From Roseiarcus sp963822215 (GTDB lineage Bacteria > Pseudomonadota > Alphaproteobacteria > Rhizobiales > Beijerinckiaceae), in assembly GCA_963822215.1 (NCBI GenBank), contig CAWGGX010000007.1, positions 682,001 to 746,000 on the forward strand: DNA of 64,000 bases. Reading direction: 5' to 3'. The notes beneath the pieces were generated by a model, which was not told where the DNA came from, did not search any database, and saw only the letters and a list, made by a program, of their open reading frames with translations. Shown here piece by piece: positions 19,654-29,387 of the stretch (the first letter of the stretch is position 1; every line of letters starts with the position of its first letter). The position numbers were made by a program, and so were the translations under genes.

Positions 19654-19760
19654 GTAACTGCCAAGCTGGGGTGAGTCCGAAAAGCCACACCGGACGGACG
19701 ATTGATTGCGGCGCTGCGATTTTTCGAGACAGGGGCGCGGACTTCTGACTCAAGGGTGGA

Positions 19761-21159
19761 ATGGTCCTTCCGCCCGAAGTCGTGGAGCTGATCGACTCGC
19801 TCAGACGCGAGATCGAGGCGCTTCGGGCCGAGAACGCCGAGCTTCGGCGACGTCTGGGCTTGGACAGCTCCAACAGTTCCAAGCCGCCGTCGAGCGACGG
19901 GCTGAAGAAGAAGCCTCGGGTCTTGAAGAGCCTGCGCACGCGCTCGGGCAAGCCGAGCGGAGGCCAGAAAGGCCATCGCGGCGACACGCTGCGTCAGGTC
20001 GCCGAACCCGACGCGATCGTCGAGCACGCGGCCGAGGTATGCGAGCATTGCCGGGCGCTGCTTCTGGCGGATTCGAAGATCGGCGAGGAGAAGCGGCAGG
20101 TCTTCGATCTTCCGGAGAAGCCGCTGATCGTGACCGAGCACCGCGCGGCGATCCACGATTGCCCGGCTTGCGGCCTGAGGACGCGCGCCGGGTTCCCCGA
20201 GGGCGTCGTTTCGCCGGCCCAGTATGGCGAGCGCGTCAAGGCGGCGGCCGTCTATCTCAACGCCCAGCAGCTCGTGCCCGAGGAACGAACCGCGCAGGTC
20301 CTGCAGGACCTGTTCGGGGCGGCGGCGGCCTGCGGCGCGAGCGTGGCGGCCTGGGTACGCCGCAAGGCCGAGGCGCTGGCGCCGGTCCACCGCGGCATCG
20401 GCGCATGCGTGGCGGGAGCGCCGGTGCGCTGCCTCGACGAAACGGGCTTGCGCATCGCCGGCGCCACCCGCTGGCTGCACACCGCCTCGACCCTGACCCA
20501 CACGTTCTATCGCGCCGGCGAGCCCCGCTCGGCCGTGCCCGAGTTCGAGGGCGGCGTCGTGGTCCACGACCACTGGCGCGCCTATTTGAGCCTCGAAACC
20601 GTCGATCACGCCTTCTGCAACGCCCATCTCCTGCGCGAGCTTCAGGCGGTTTGCGAACTCGACAAGGAGCCCTGGGCCGAGGCCCTGCGCGCGACGCTTC
20701 TCGACGCCGACGAGGCCGTGCGAACGGCCAAAGCGCAGGGCGCCTCGGCACTCCCCGCCGAAACCATCAAGGCGTTCGAGGACCGCTATTGGGCCGCCGT
20801 CCGGGAAGGCCTCGCCCTGCACAGGAGCCTGCCCGGCCTTCGATCCCTCGACCAACCCGAAAAAGCGCAAGAAGCAGCGGCCCGCTCACAATCTCCTCAT
20901 CCGGTTCAAGACCTTCAAGGAGGCGACCCTCAGGTTCCTCACCGACTTCACCGTTCCCTTCACCAACAACCTTGCCGAACAAGATTTGAGGATGATGAAG
21001 GTGAAGATCAAAATCTCGGGCGGCTTCCGAACCCTGCAAGGCGCCGTCGACTTCGCAAGCCTGCGCTCCGTGATCTCGTCGGCCAGAAAGCAGGGCCTCA
21101 ACATCCGCAAAGCCCTGACCCTCGGCCCAGAACCTCTCGCCGCCGAACTGAAGCTCTGA
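19761..21159 (+). pseudogene. tnpC: IS66-family transposase TnpC, frameshifted
   Basis: The N-terminus has a coiled coil (VVELIDSLRREIEALRAENAELRRRL) and the SNSSKPPSSDG motif, then a zinc-finger-like CEHC...CPAC, then the DDE core: LDETGLRIAG (Asp), VVHDHWRAYL (Asp), and after the frameshift FTNNLAEQDLRMMKVKIKISGGFRT (Glu). The first frame leaves the family alignment at 20860 in CGAAAAAGCG; reading one base later gives KRKKQRPAHNLLIRFKTFKEA and continues to the stop at 21157-21159. One A fewer in the A5 run would restore a protein of about 465 residues. The first frame otherwise runs on as nonsense to 21287. Confidence 0.88.
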
Positions 21160-21293
21160 CACCGGGCTTCCCTTCCACTCCCATTCGAAGCAGAACCAAT
21201 CCATCCGCCGCCCCAGTGGCGAGAAATGCTCAACACGACAGCCTCCTTGGCAGCCAACCAGCGCCTGCGGCGCGCCATTATGGATGAAAATGG

Positions 21294-21503
21294 TGGCGGC
21301 GCGGGCCGATTTGTCAGAGTCTTTGCGACGGGCGATCGTGCAAGGCTGACAAAACTGCGGTGGCTTGCGACCCCGATTGGCAGTCCGGCCCGGGCTGCAT
21401 AGAGGTACCATTCTTTGTCGCCCCCGGGAACGGGGAGCACGCGTGGCAGTGTCTCGACTATACCTGCGGCGTCACGGTCGCCTTCCCCTGGATGGAGGCG
21501 AGG
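21294..21503 (+). ncRNA. Candidate bridge RNA region of the IS110-family element
   Basis: About 210 bp of non-coding DNA precedes the transposase start, while only about 19 bp follow its stop. In IS110-group elements the long left-end non-coding segment encodes the bridge RNA that pairs with target and donor. Position and size fit; guide loops were not resolved by eye, so this is inference. Confidence 0.45.
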
Positions 21504-22742
21504 ATGGAGGTCATCATTGAGCGGTGTTGCGGGGTGGACGTGCATCAGGAGACGGTCGTCGCCTGCGTCTTGATCGGCGCCCCGGGCGAGCGGCCGAGGA
21601 AGGAGATCAGGACCTTCCGGACGATGACGCGCGATCTGGAGGCGTTGCGGGACTGGTTGCAAGAGCTTGGGGTGACGCACGTCGGGATGGAGAGCACCGG
21701 CGTTTACTGGCGCCCGGTCTATGCCGTCCTCGAGGGGTGTTTCGAGCTGATCGTCGGCAACGCCCGGCACATCCGTAACGTGCCGGGTCGCAAGACCGAT
21801 GTGAAGGACGCCGAGTGGATCGCCGATCTGGTCCGCCATGGGCTGATCGCCAAGAGTTTCGTCCCACCGGCGCCGCAGCGCGAGTTGCGCGAGTTGCTGC
21901 GCTATCGCCGCAAGCTGGTGGAGAGCCAGGCGGCCGAGCGCAACCGGCTCCTGAAGCTCCTGGAGACGGCCAACATCAAGCTGGCCAGCGTCGCCAGCGA
22001 CGTCTTCGGGGTTTCCGGGCGCGCCATGTTGAAGGCTCTGATCGAGGGCGGCGCCTCGGCCGAGGCGATGGCGGACCTTGCCAGAGGGCAATTGCGCCGT
22101 AAGCGGGACGATCTGGTTCTGGCGCTCGAAGGGCGGATGGAGGAGCATCACCGCTTCCTCCTGGCGATGCAACTGCGCCGGCTCGAAGCCATTGAGGCCG
22201 ACATCGCAGCGCTCGACCTGCGCATTGACGAGCGGCTCGAGCCCTATCGCGCGCCGCACACGCTCCTGATGCAGATTCCGGGCGTCGACTGGGTGGTCGC
22301 GGCCGTGCTGATCGCCGAGATCGGCGTCGACATGAGTGTATTCCTGAGCGTCTATCATTTGTCGGCCTGGGCGGGCGTCTGTCCCGGCAACCATGAGAGC
22401 GCCGGCAAGCAGAAGAGCGGCCGCGCCCGCAAGGGCAATGTCCATCTGCGCACCATGCTCGTCGGCGCCGCGATTTCCGCGGCGCGAACCAAGGGCAGCT
22501 ATCTCAAGGACAAGTATCACCGCCTCAAGGCGCGCCGCGGCGCCTTGCGCGCAGCGCTCGCCATCGCTCACAAAATCCTCGTCTCCGCCTATCACATGCT
22601 CGCCAAAAACCTGCCCTATCGCGATCTCGGCGAAGCCTATCTCGACCAGATCAGCCAGACCCGAACCGTCGCCAACCTCAAACGGCGTCTCGAGCGCCTC
22701 GGCTACAACGTCACCCTCGAACCAAAGGCCGTGCCCGCATGA
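21504..22742 (+). CDS. IS110-family transposase (RuvC-like DEDD plus Tnp20 domain)
   Basis: About 412 residues. The N-terminal RuvC-like DEDD domain has GVDVHQETVVACVL (Asp), GMESTGVYWRPV (Glu) and the paired Asp of GRKTDVKDAEWIADL. The C-terminal transposase domain has LMQIPGVDWVVAAVLIAEIG, then GVCPGNHESAGKQKSGRARKG with the candidate catalytic Ser, then LRTMLVGAAISAARTK. ATG 21504 is preceded by GAGGCGAGG; ATG 21492 is an alternative. The gene is intact, so the element could be active. Confidence 0.92.
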   Translation: MEVIIERCCGVDVHQETVVACVLIGAPGERPRKEIRTFRTMTRDLEALRDWLQELGVTHVGMESTGVYWRPVYAVLEGCFELIVGNARHIRNVPGRKTDVKDAEWIADLVRHGLIAKSFVPPAPQRELRELLRYRRKLVESQAAERNRLLKLLETANIKLASVASDVFGVSGRAMLKALIEGGASAEAMADLARGQLRRKRDDLVLALEGRMEEHHRFLLAMQLRRLEAIEADIAALDLRIDERLEPYRAPHTLLMQIPGVDWVVAAVLIAEIGVDMSVFLSVYHLSAWAGVCPGNHESAGKQKSGRARKGNVHLRTMLVGAAISAARTKGSYLKDKYHRLKARRGALRAALAIAHKILVSAYHMLAKNLPYRDLGEAYLDQISQTRTVANLKRRLERLGYNVTLEPKAVPA

Positions 22743-22780
22743 CCCCATATCCACGCTGAAGCCATTTTCGTGGCAGTTAC

Positions 22781-22788
22781 GGGCGGAT
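22781..22788. repeat. Right target-site duplication of the IS66 element (GGGCGGAT)
   Basis: Exact copy of 19646-19653, directly after the right terminus TGGCAGTTAC. Confidence 0.9.
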
Positions 22789-23459
22789 GGCGATGGCCAA
22801 CCTATCCGCCCCACGGCGCGCCCCGCCGCCGCCCTTCGGGGCGCGTCTCGGGCGGCGCGCGCGAAGTTACGCGCACAAGCGATTTCAAAGGCTTGGTTGC
22901 TCCCTTGCGCGACTCGCCGTCACCGTGAGCGACCCCCTCCCGCTCGAAGAGCGCGGGGGTGGCGATGCAGGAGAACGTCGGGCGCCCTACGCTCCTCTGG
23001 GCCGCCGCGCTTCGCCAAAGAGAAAGAAATCGGCAGGCCGTTGATTTTAGGAGATATTAACATATATATGCTGTTATTTCCTGAGGCCGGCCGAAGGTCG
23101 GCGCTGAACTCGTGATGGCGGCGTGTCATGTCCCGCCTCGGCGTCCCGGCTTGGCTGTTAGGTGCCGGTCCGTACCGTCCGATCCGGAAGCTGCGGCGGC
23201 GATGAGGCCCAGGCGGCGGACAATGGAAGGATTGCACTTCGAACATACGTTAATCCGCTCCGAAGCGGATTGCTTTCGACCAATCAGAAATCGCATCATA
23301 TCTTCCGAAAATCCGCTAGATGGCGCCCTGCGCCGTCTCCGCGCCTGACGTTCGGCTGGATTGCTTCCCCCGGGCTCTTCGCCCCGGGGGGTGCTGGCAA
23401 TAACGAGGGCGCTTCGATGTGATCAAAGCGGCTCTGACGAAAGGCCGACAGGCAGAGAC
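22789..23459. other. Gene-poor region
   Basis: 671 bp without a convincing gene. It includes a GC-rich block and a short AT-rich patch (about 23041-23080, TTAACATATATATG) that stands out in base composition. Short open frames here show no family features. Confidence 0.45.
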
Positions 23460-23669
23460 CTAACCTGCGCGTGCGACCTTCATCCTCAAGCCGCTCACCG
23501 TCTGCTCGCCGGCCTCGCTCTCAAGCCAGGCGCTCGCCTCTCTTTGGTTGGAAAAGGAGCGTTGAGCGATGCGAGGCGTGAGCTTTCCACGAACGGGGAC
23601 GACGACACGCCAATCTCCGTGACGAAGTTCCGCAACGTATGCCGACGGATGCCCTTCCATTTGCTTCAT
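23460..23669 (-). CDS. Small hypothetical protein
   Basis: 69 residues from ATG 23669 (GGGA about 10 bases upstream); a longer in-frame start at 23714 exists. The sequence (VAELRHGDWRVVVPVRGKL, then QRSFSNQREASAWLESEAGEQTV) has the strand-strand-helix flavour of small alphaproteobacterial proteins in which an aromatic/basic beta hairpin is followed by an A-x-x-WL helix. No known domain recognised. It is isolated in a repeat-rich region, so it could be spurious. Confidence 0.4.
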   Translation of the reverse strand: MKQMEGHPSAYVAELRHGDWRVVVPVRGKLTPRIAQRSFSNQREASAWLESEAGEQTVSGLRMKVARAG

Positions 23670-23960
23670 CTTCGATCCCAAGACAATAAGATGTTGCTCA
23701 AGGGGCGCCCTCAAGAACGGGCGGCTCCTGCGGACGACGTTTCGTCAGTTGGGGATTATGGAATCCAAAAGTATAAAATTGGTTGATTCGTCGGAAGCGC
23801 ACGAGGCTCTTCGCCGTCCCTGATGGCGCGACTCGGCGCAAAGGCCGTCATCGGCTGCGCTTGCGCCATTCACCCTGGCCAGAGGCGCCAAGGGCTCCGC
23901 AATCCGCAACTGTGCAGGATTTCGCCCCTAGATCGAGGTGAATACAGCTTGATTCGGTCC

Positions 23961-24051
23961 CGTCATTGCGAGCGAAGCGAAGCAATCCACGAGATCGTAG
24001 GGCGCCCTGCGGCCCTTGGATTGCCTCGTCGCTGCGCTCCCCGCCATGACG
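23961..24051. repeat. Palindromic rhizobial-type intergenic element
   Basis: Begins CGTCATTGCGAGCGAAGCGA and ends with the imperfect inverse (CTCGTCGCTGCGCTCCCCGCCATGACG). This CGTCATTGCGAGCGAAGCGAAGCAATCC type of palindrome is widespread between genes in Bradyrhizobium and relatives. Confidence 0.65.
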
Positions 24052-24470
24052 CCACTGGTCGTACCTATATTGATCTCGCCCATAGCGCCTACCGCCGCTT
24101 CCTGGCTTCGCCGCCCGCAGGTAGCCCGATCGGAAAGACAGCAGAGGGTCGAAACCCCCACGGCAAATCGCGGACGAGCGACATCGTGAGGAGGGTGCCG
24201 ATGCAGCCTTTCGCCCTGATTTTTCGGCGAGATCCGGACGACCGAGGTCGGCGGCAGCGCCGTCGGCATTCTGAGTTCCGGACATTTGATTGACGTTGTT
24301 CCCTATATGTGCTACCTGTATGAGCATCAGCGGAAGGTCAAAGGAGTTCCTGAGTGTCCGCAACGCATGCGTCTGAGGCCGGACAAAGCCTTCCCCGCCA
24401 GCGTCGCCGAGCGGAGCCTGACGCTCGCCTCGGCGCTCGGGCGGGCTCGAAGTTTTTTTGGCCGCTTTCG

Positions 24471-24600
24471 CCCGTAACCCATTGATAAGCCTCGAATCCG
24501 GGAAAGAAATTGAAATTTTTGGAAAGAAATTGAAATTATTTGAAGCCTTTTTTGAAGGGAATTGAAGCCTTTGGAAGAAAACTGAAGGAAATGGAAAACC
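24471..24600. repeat. A/G-rich repeat block (GGAAAGAAATTGAAATT units)
   Basis: After GTAACCCATTGATAAGCC the sequence has two adjacent copies of GGAAAGAAATTGAAATT, then repeated GAAGCC-TTT-GAAG units. An inverted, diverged copy lies at about 59826-59922, which shows it is a dispersed repeat rather than chance composition. Confidence 0.6.
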
Positions 24601-24678
24601 GGCGAGCGGGCGGCAGAGAGACGACGCCCGATACGACGATGGTGACAGCGCGAGAGCTATACGCGCTCCCGACTTGAT

Positions 24679-25920
<1,242 letters not shown>

Positions 25921-26062
25921 GAATATTCGCTCGTTGTGCGGGTCGTGACATTCAAACGCCGTCGCGACCGAGCTGGCCGCGAGGGCAGGGGCATGCCGCC
26001 CTGCCGGCGTCGCGTGGCCTTATAGACGCGCCCGCGACAGGCGCAACCCGCGCGTACGTGCG

Positions 26063-26119
26063 CTGTAGGGCGCGCTTGGCTCAAGCACGCCGGGCGGGGT
26101 CAGCGACCGCGCCCTACAG
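26063..26119 (-). terminator. Long inverted repeat between the PAP2 gene and argG
   Basis: Perfect 12-bp arms CTGTAGGGCGCG / CGCGCCCTACAG separated by 33 bases, the right arm covering the PAP2 stop codon. It could terminate PAP2 transcription or be part of a repeat; there is no U-tract. Confidence 0.4.
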
Positions 26120-26851
26120 CCGGCGCCCGCCCGCGAGCGCGGCCTCCACCACCTCGGCCGCGGTCCGGCCGCCTCGGCCGTCCGGCTCCGGCGCGGAAGG
26201 ATCTTCCCCGCGCGGCCAGATCAGCATGCGGGCGATCTCAATGATGATCAGGGTGACGAACCCGCCAAGCAGTACGTCGGAGAGATAATGGCCTCCAAAA
26301 GCCATGCGCAAGAGGCTTGCGCCAATTCCAAAGGCGAACGCGGCGACCATCGCCGGCCCGCGAATCGGCGGCGGCAGGACGCTCGCCGGCGCAACCATCC
26401 AGAACCCGGTCGCCGCCTCGCCCGAGACGAACGAGCAGTTCTTCCTGCATTCGCCTTGATCGTCGTACCAAGGCTTGAACGCGTCCTTGCCGTTGAACTC
26501 CTGGGTCTGGATCGGCCGCGGCCGATGCCAGTGGTCTTTGAGGCTGAGGTTGACGACGACGCCCGGGCCGATGGCGAGGGTTGCGATGAGGAAGATCATC
26601 GCCCGGCCGCTCGGCGCCCAGCCGCGCCAGCGCCCGGCGCGCCTGCCGAGCCACAAAACGGCGTAGGCTGCAAGGACCACGAATGGCGTGACGCGGAAGA
26701 CATCGCGGCCGAACTTGTCGAGCGAGTCGCCGCCGATGAAGCCGCCGCCGCCATAGAAGAGATGGGCGACGGCGACGTCGAGATCGGGCCAGATAGTGAA
26801 AACGGCGAGGGTCAGCGCGGCAAACCCGACATAGACGAGAAAGGCTTTCAT
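26114..26851 (-). CDS. PAP2-family membrane phosphatase
   Basis: 245 residues with five or six hydrophobic helices. Acid-phosphatase motifs: KDHWHRPRP (KX6RP), CRKNCSFVSGEAA in the place of PSGH, and RMAFGGHYLSDVLLGG (SRX5HX3D-like). Such proteins dephosphorylate undecaprenyl diphosphate, phosphatidylglycerol phosphate or lipid A in the inner membrane; the substrate here is not determinable. The Glu at the usual His position of motif 2 is visible in the sequence and may mark a lipid A/LpxE-F-like subgroup. The C-terminal 35 residues are cytoplasmic and low-complexity. Confidence 0.85.
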   Translation of the reverse strand: MKAFLVYVGFAALTLAVFTIWPDLDVAVAHLFYGGGGFIGGDSLDKFGRDVFRVTPFVVLAAYAVLWLGRRAGRWRGWAPSGRAMIFLIATLAIGPGVVVNLSLKDHWHRPRPIQTQEFNGKDAFKPWYDDQGECRKNCSFVSGEAATGFWMVAPASVLPPPIRGPAMVAAFAFGIGASLLRMAFGGHYLSDVLLGGFVTLIIIEIARMLIWPRGEDPSAPEPDGRGGRTAAEVVEAALAGGRRL

Positions 26852-26863
26852 CGAATGGTCAGA

Positions 26864-27119
26864 TCACCCGATAGGTCGGGGCCGGTCGCGCGCCGCCAGC
26901 GCCAGATTGACCTGGCCCATCAGCGTGTCGGCGAGGCCGAGGCTGTAGGAGGATTGGAGGTTTGGACGATCGGAGCCGGCGCGACGCCGAGAGCGGCGCG
27001 AAATTCACCCGCCCGGCGGCCGAGACGACCGCGACGGCCCGGCCGAGCACGCCCGAGGCGCCGACGAGAAAAACGCGGAGGCGTTGTGACACGGGGGCGT
27101 CGGGCTCCTCGATGGCCAT
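26864..27119 (-). pseudogene. Decayed Rossmann-fold (NAD(P)-dependent epimerase-like) gene remnant
   Basis: From ATG 27119 the reading gives an acidic leader, then RLRVFLVGASGVLGRAV, a clear NAD(P)-binding start. The sequence then loses family character within 20 residues. Near the 3' end another frame reads YSLGLADTLMGQVNLALAAR before a stop, which looks like an original C-terminus. This fits an internal deletion plus frameshift of a once longer gene. The identification rests on the Rossmann motif only. Confidence 0.4.
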
Positions 27120-27311
27120 CCGGGCTCGCGGCCGGACGAAGGTCGCATTTAGCGCGACCCTGGCGGACGGCGCAACGCGGGCGCTCCCCGATGCCAATCG
27201 GGTTCTGTCGCCGGGCGCAATGGGCAAATTCGTCCGACGCGTCAAAGGAGGCCCGTTGCCACTCCGGTCGACGGGTCTATAGTCGGATCGGTCCAGCGGC
27301 GGAGGACGCGT

Positions 27312-28298
27312 ATGACCCGTCTCGATGAAAAGCTGGCCCGCATCCGCGCGGGCTCGGAAAAACGCACCGACTTCATCATCGCCGATGCGAAGGATCCGGA
27401 CATGGGCCCCGGCCTGCACGCCGTCGGCCCGGCGCGCCAGTGCGAGGGGGCGGCGCCGCGCCTGCAAACACGCGAAGAGTTCCTGAAGTCGATTGAGGCG
27501 GTGATCGCCCAGGACGTGGTCGACATCATGCTGACCTCGGTCAGCAACCTCGAGAAGCTTGTCGAGCGCAAAGCCTTCGCCACCTCGAAGGTGACGCCCG
27601 CCATCCGCGCCAACGACACGACCGACATCTGGCGCCACCGGGGCGCGACCTTCCATCACCATCCGTCGCGCTCTTTCCGCACCGCCTCGCTCCAGCACGC
27701 CAAGGCGCTGACCAACCTCGGCCTCTATTCGATCACCTTCACCAACGACCTCGACGCCGATCTCGCGTCGCTCGAAGCGTTCTGCGAATTCCGCGAGGAC
27801 GCGGCGGCGAACGGCTTCTCGTACTTTCTTGAGGTTTTCAATCCGAACGTCGACGCTGGGCTCGAGCCGGAATTGGTTCCGGCCTTCGTCAATGACGCCA
27901 TTGTTCGCTGCCTCGCCGGCCTCACCGAGGCGGAGCGGCCCCGATTCCTCAAGATCGCCTATAACGGTCCCAAGGCGCTCGACGAGCTGGTCTCGTATGA
28001 TCCGGGTCTGGTCGTCGGCGTGCTCGGCGGCGGGGCTGGGACGACGCGCGACTGTTTTGAGCTCATCTATCAGGCGCAGAAGTATGGCGCTCGGGTCGCC
28101 CTGTTCGGGCGCAAGATCAATCTCGCCGAATCGCCGCTCGACATCGTGCGGCTGATGCGCGCGGTGTCGGACGGCGCGCTGACGCCCTCCGAGGCGGTCG
28201 AGGACTATCACGACACGCTGACGCGCAAGGGCCTGAAACCGTCCCGCGATTTCGCCGACGACCGCGAGATCACGGAAGCGGTTCTGCTGCATGGGTAG
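27312..28298 (+). CDS. Putative class I aldolase (DeoC/LacD/FbaB-like barrel)
   Basis: 328 residues, no signal peptide. The barrel-like alternation includes DIMLTSVSNLEKLV, PAIRANDTTDIWRHRG, GFSYFLEVFNP (Glu174), RFLKIAYNGPKAL (Lys214, candidate Schiff-base lysine) and VVGVLGGGAGTTRDCFELIYQAQKYGARVALFGRKI, which resembles the phosphate-binding end of class I aldolases. It lies 12 bp upstream of a PfkB-family kinase, so the pair could phosphorylate a sugar and cleave the product. Exact substrate unknown; other (beta/alpha)8 lyases are possible. Confidence 0.65.
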   Translation: MTRLDEKLARIRAGSEKRTDFIIADAKDPDMGPGLHAVGPARQCEGAAPRLQTREEFLKSIEAVIAQDVVDIMLTSVSNLEKLVERKAFATSKVTPAIRANDTTDIWRHRGATFHHHPSRSFRTASLQHAKALTNLGLYSITFTNDLDADLASLEAFCEFREDAAANGFSYFLEVFNPNVDAGLEPELVPAFVNDAIVRCLAGLTEAERPRFLKIAYNGPKALDELVSYDPGLVVGVLGGGAGTTRDCFELIYQAQKYGARVALFGRKINLAESPLDIVRLMRAVSDGALTPSEAVEDYHDTLTRKGLKPSRDFADDREITEAVLLHG

Positions 28299-28310
28299 GG
28301 CGAAAGCGAG

Positions 28311-29336
28311 ATGAGCGTGCGCAGGGGGGTGTTGTCGGCCGGATCGTTCTGCGTCGATTTCAACAAGTCGATCGCGCGCTGGCCGGAGCAGGATACGGTC
28401 ACCGAGGTGGTGAGGATCGACCGCCAGGGCGGCGGGGCCGGCTACAACATGGCGATCGACCTCAAGCGGCTCGATCCGGCCTTTCCGGTCGAGGCGATGG
28501 GCGTCATCGGCGCGGACGACCTCGGCCGGTTCCTCATCGGCGAATGCGAGGCGCGCGGAGTCGACTGCGGCGGGCTCAAGGCGCTGCCGGACGGCGCGAC
28601 GATGAGCGTCGACGCCATCAACGTGCTCGACACCGGCCGCCGCACCCACTTTTTTCATGCGGGCGTCGCGGCGGCGATGTCGCCTGCCCACTTCGACTTT
28701 TCCTCGACCCAGGCCCGGATTCTCCACCTTGGCCTGCCGGGCGCGCATGCGGCGATGGACGTTCCGTGGCAGGCGGACGCGAATGGCTGGGTCGCGGTCT
28801 TGAAAGCGGCAAAAGACGCAGGCCTCAAGACCAATCTGGAGATGATGACCACGTCGGCCGAGCGCCTCGCCGAGCTGTGCCGTCCGTGCCTGCCGCACCT
28901 CGACTATCTCATCGTCAACGATTTCGAGATCGGCGCGCTCGCGGGGGTCGCGACGCGGCGCGCCGACGGTTCGACCGACACGCCTTCGGTCGGGCGCGCC
29001 ATTGCGAAAGCGCTGGAGATGGGCGCGATGCGCTGGGTCGTCGCCCATTTCCCCGAGGGCGCCGTCGCGGGGGGCCGCGACGGAACATGGGCGAGCCTCG
29101 GCTCGGTCGCGGCGCCGGCCAGCGCGATCGCCGGCGTCAACGGGGCGGGAGACGCCTTCGCCGCCGGGTTGATCTACGGCCTGCACGAGGGCTGGCCGAT
29201 CGCCGACTGCCTCAGGCTCGCCCACAGCGCCGCCGCCGCCTCGATGCGCGCGGTCTCGACCACCGAGGGGGTCGGCCTTGTCGCCGAGTGCCTGGCGCTG
29301 GCGGAGAAGTGGGGGCTGCGGCCGGCGCCCGCGTAA
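28311..29336 (+). CDS. PfkB-family carbohydrate kinase
   Basis: 341-residue ribokinase-fold sugar kinase. Family landmarks: GGGAGYNMAIDLKRLD (substrate site), VIGADDLGRFL, and the catalytic/anion-hole motif GVNGAGDAFAAGLIYGL near residue 280. It starts 12 bp after the aldolase gene (ATG 28311), consistent with one transcript. A palindrome followed by a T-run lies 24 bp after the stop. The substrate is unknown; aldolase coupling suggests a ketose or ketose phosphate. Confidence 0.87.
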   Translation: MSVRRGVLSAGSFCVDFNKSIARWPEQDTVTEVVRIDRQGGGAGYNMAIDLKRLDPAFPVEAMGVIGADDLGRFLIGECEARGVDCGGLKALPDGATMSVDAINVLDTGRRTHFFHAGVAAAMSPAHFDFSSTQARILHLGLPGAHAAMDVPWQADANGWVAVLKAAKDAGLKTNLEMMTTSAERLAELCRPCLPHLDYLIVNDFEIGALAGVATRRADGSTDTPSVGRAIAKALEMGAMRWVVAHFPEGAVAGGRDGTWASLGSVAAPASAIAGVNGAGDAFAAGLIYGLHEGWPIADCLRLAHSAAAASMRAVSTTEGVGLVAECLALAEKWGLRPAPA

Positions 29337-29359
29337 GGCGGCTCCGCACGCCGATTCGG

Positions 29360-29387
29360 AATTCCCTGCTAGCAGGGAATTTTTTCC
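29360..29387 (+). terminator. Palindrome plus T-run after the kinase gene
   Basis: Perfect 22-bp palindrome with half-site AATTCCCTGCT (29360-29381) followed by TTTT. It is positioned to terminate the aldolase-kinase transcript. The core TTCCCTGC-AGCAGGGAA recurs at 16759-16776, so it also belongs to a dispersed repeat family. Confidence 0.55.

Larger units (their letters stand above)
21294..22761 (+). mobile_element. IS110-family element inserted in the IS66 right-end hairpin
   Basis: Bounded by ATGAAAATGG (21284-21293) on the left and CCATTTTCG (22762-22770) on the right, which are the two arms of the hairpin seen uninterrupted in the solitary IS66 end at 60143-60173. About 1.47 kb, one transposase gene, no terminal inverted repeats or target duplication seen, as expected for IS110. 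Ends are accurate to a few bases only. Confidence 0.75.
19654..22780 (+). mobile_element. IS66-family element (tnpC-only, ISBst12-like) interrupted by an IS110-family element
   Basis: Left terminus GTAACTGCCA (19654) and right terminus TGGCAGTTAC (22771-22780) are exact inverted repeats, flanked by GGGCGGAT duplications. Removing the inner IS110-like insertion leaves about 1.66 kb, the size of single-ORF ISBst12-type members; tnpA and tnpB are absent. The whole unit disrupts no recognisable gene. Confidence 0.9.
23670..24678. other. Repeat-rich intergenic region, no convincing gene
   Basis: 1 kb between the small ORF and the 3' end of argG. It contains a 91-bp palindromic element (23961-24051) and an A/G-rich direct-repeat block (about 24471-24600). 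Short frames such as one at 24286-24477 lack coding character. Confidence 0.55.

Noticed and set aside
19646..22788. Composite transposon with two independent IS elements side by side
   Set aside because: The IS66 right terminus and target duplication lie beyond the IS110 gene, so the elements are nested, not adjacent.
24286..24477. 63-codon ORF
   Set aside because: No ribosome-binding site, no family character, next to a repeat block.
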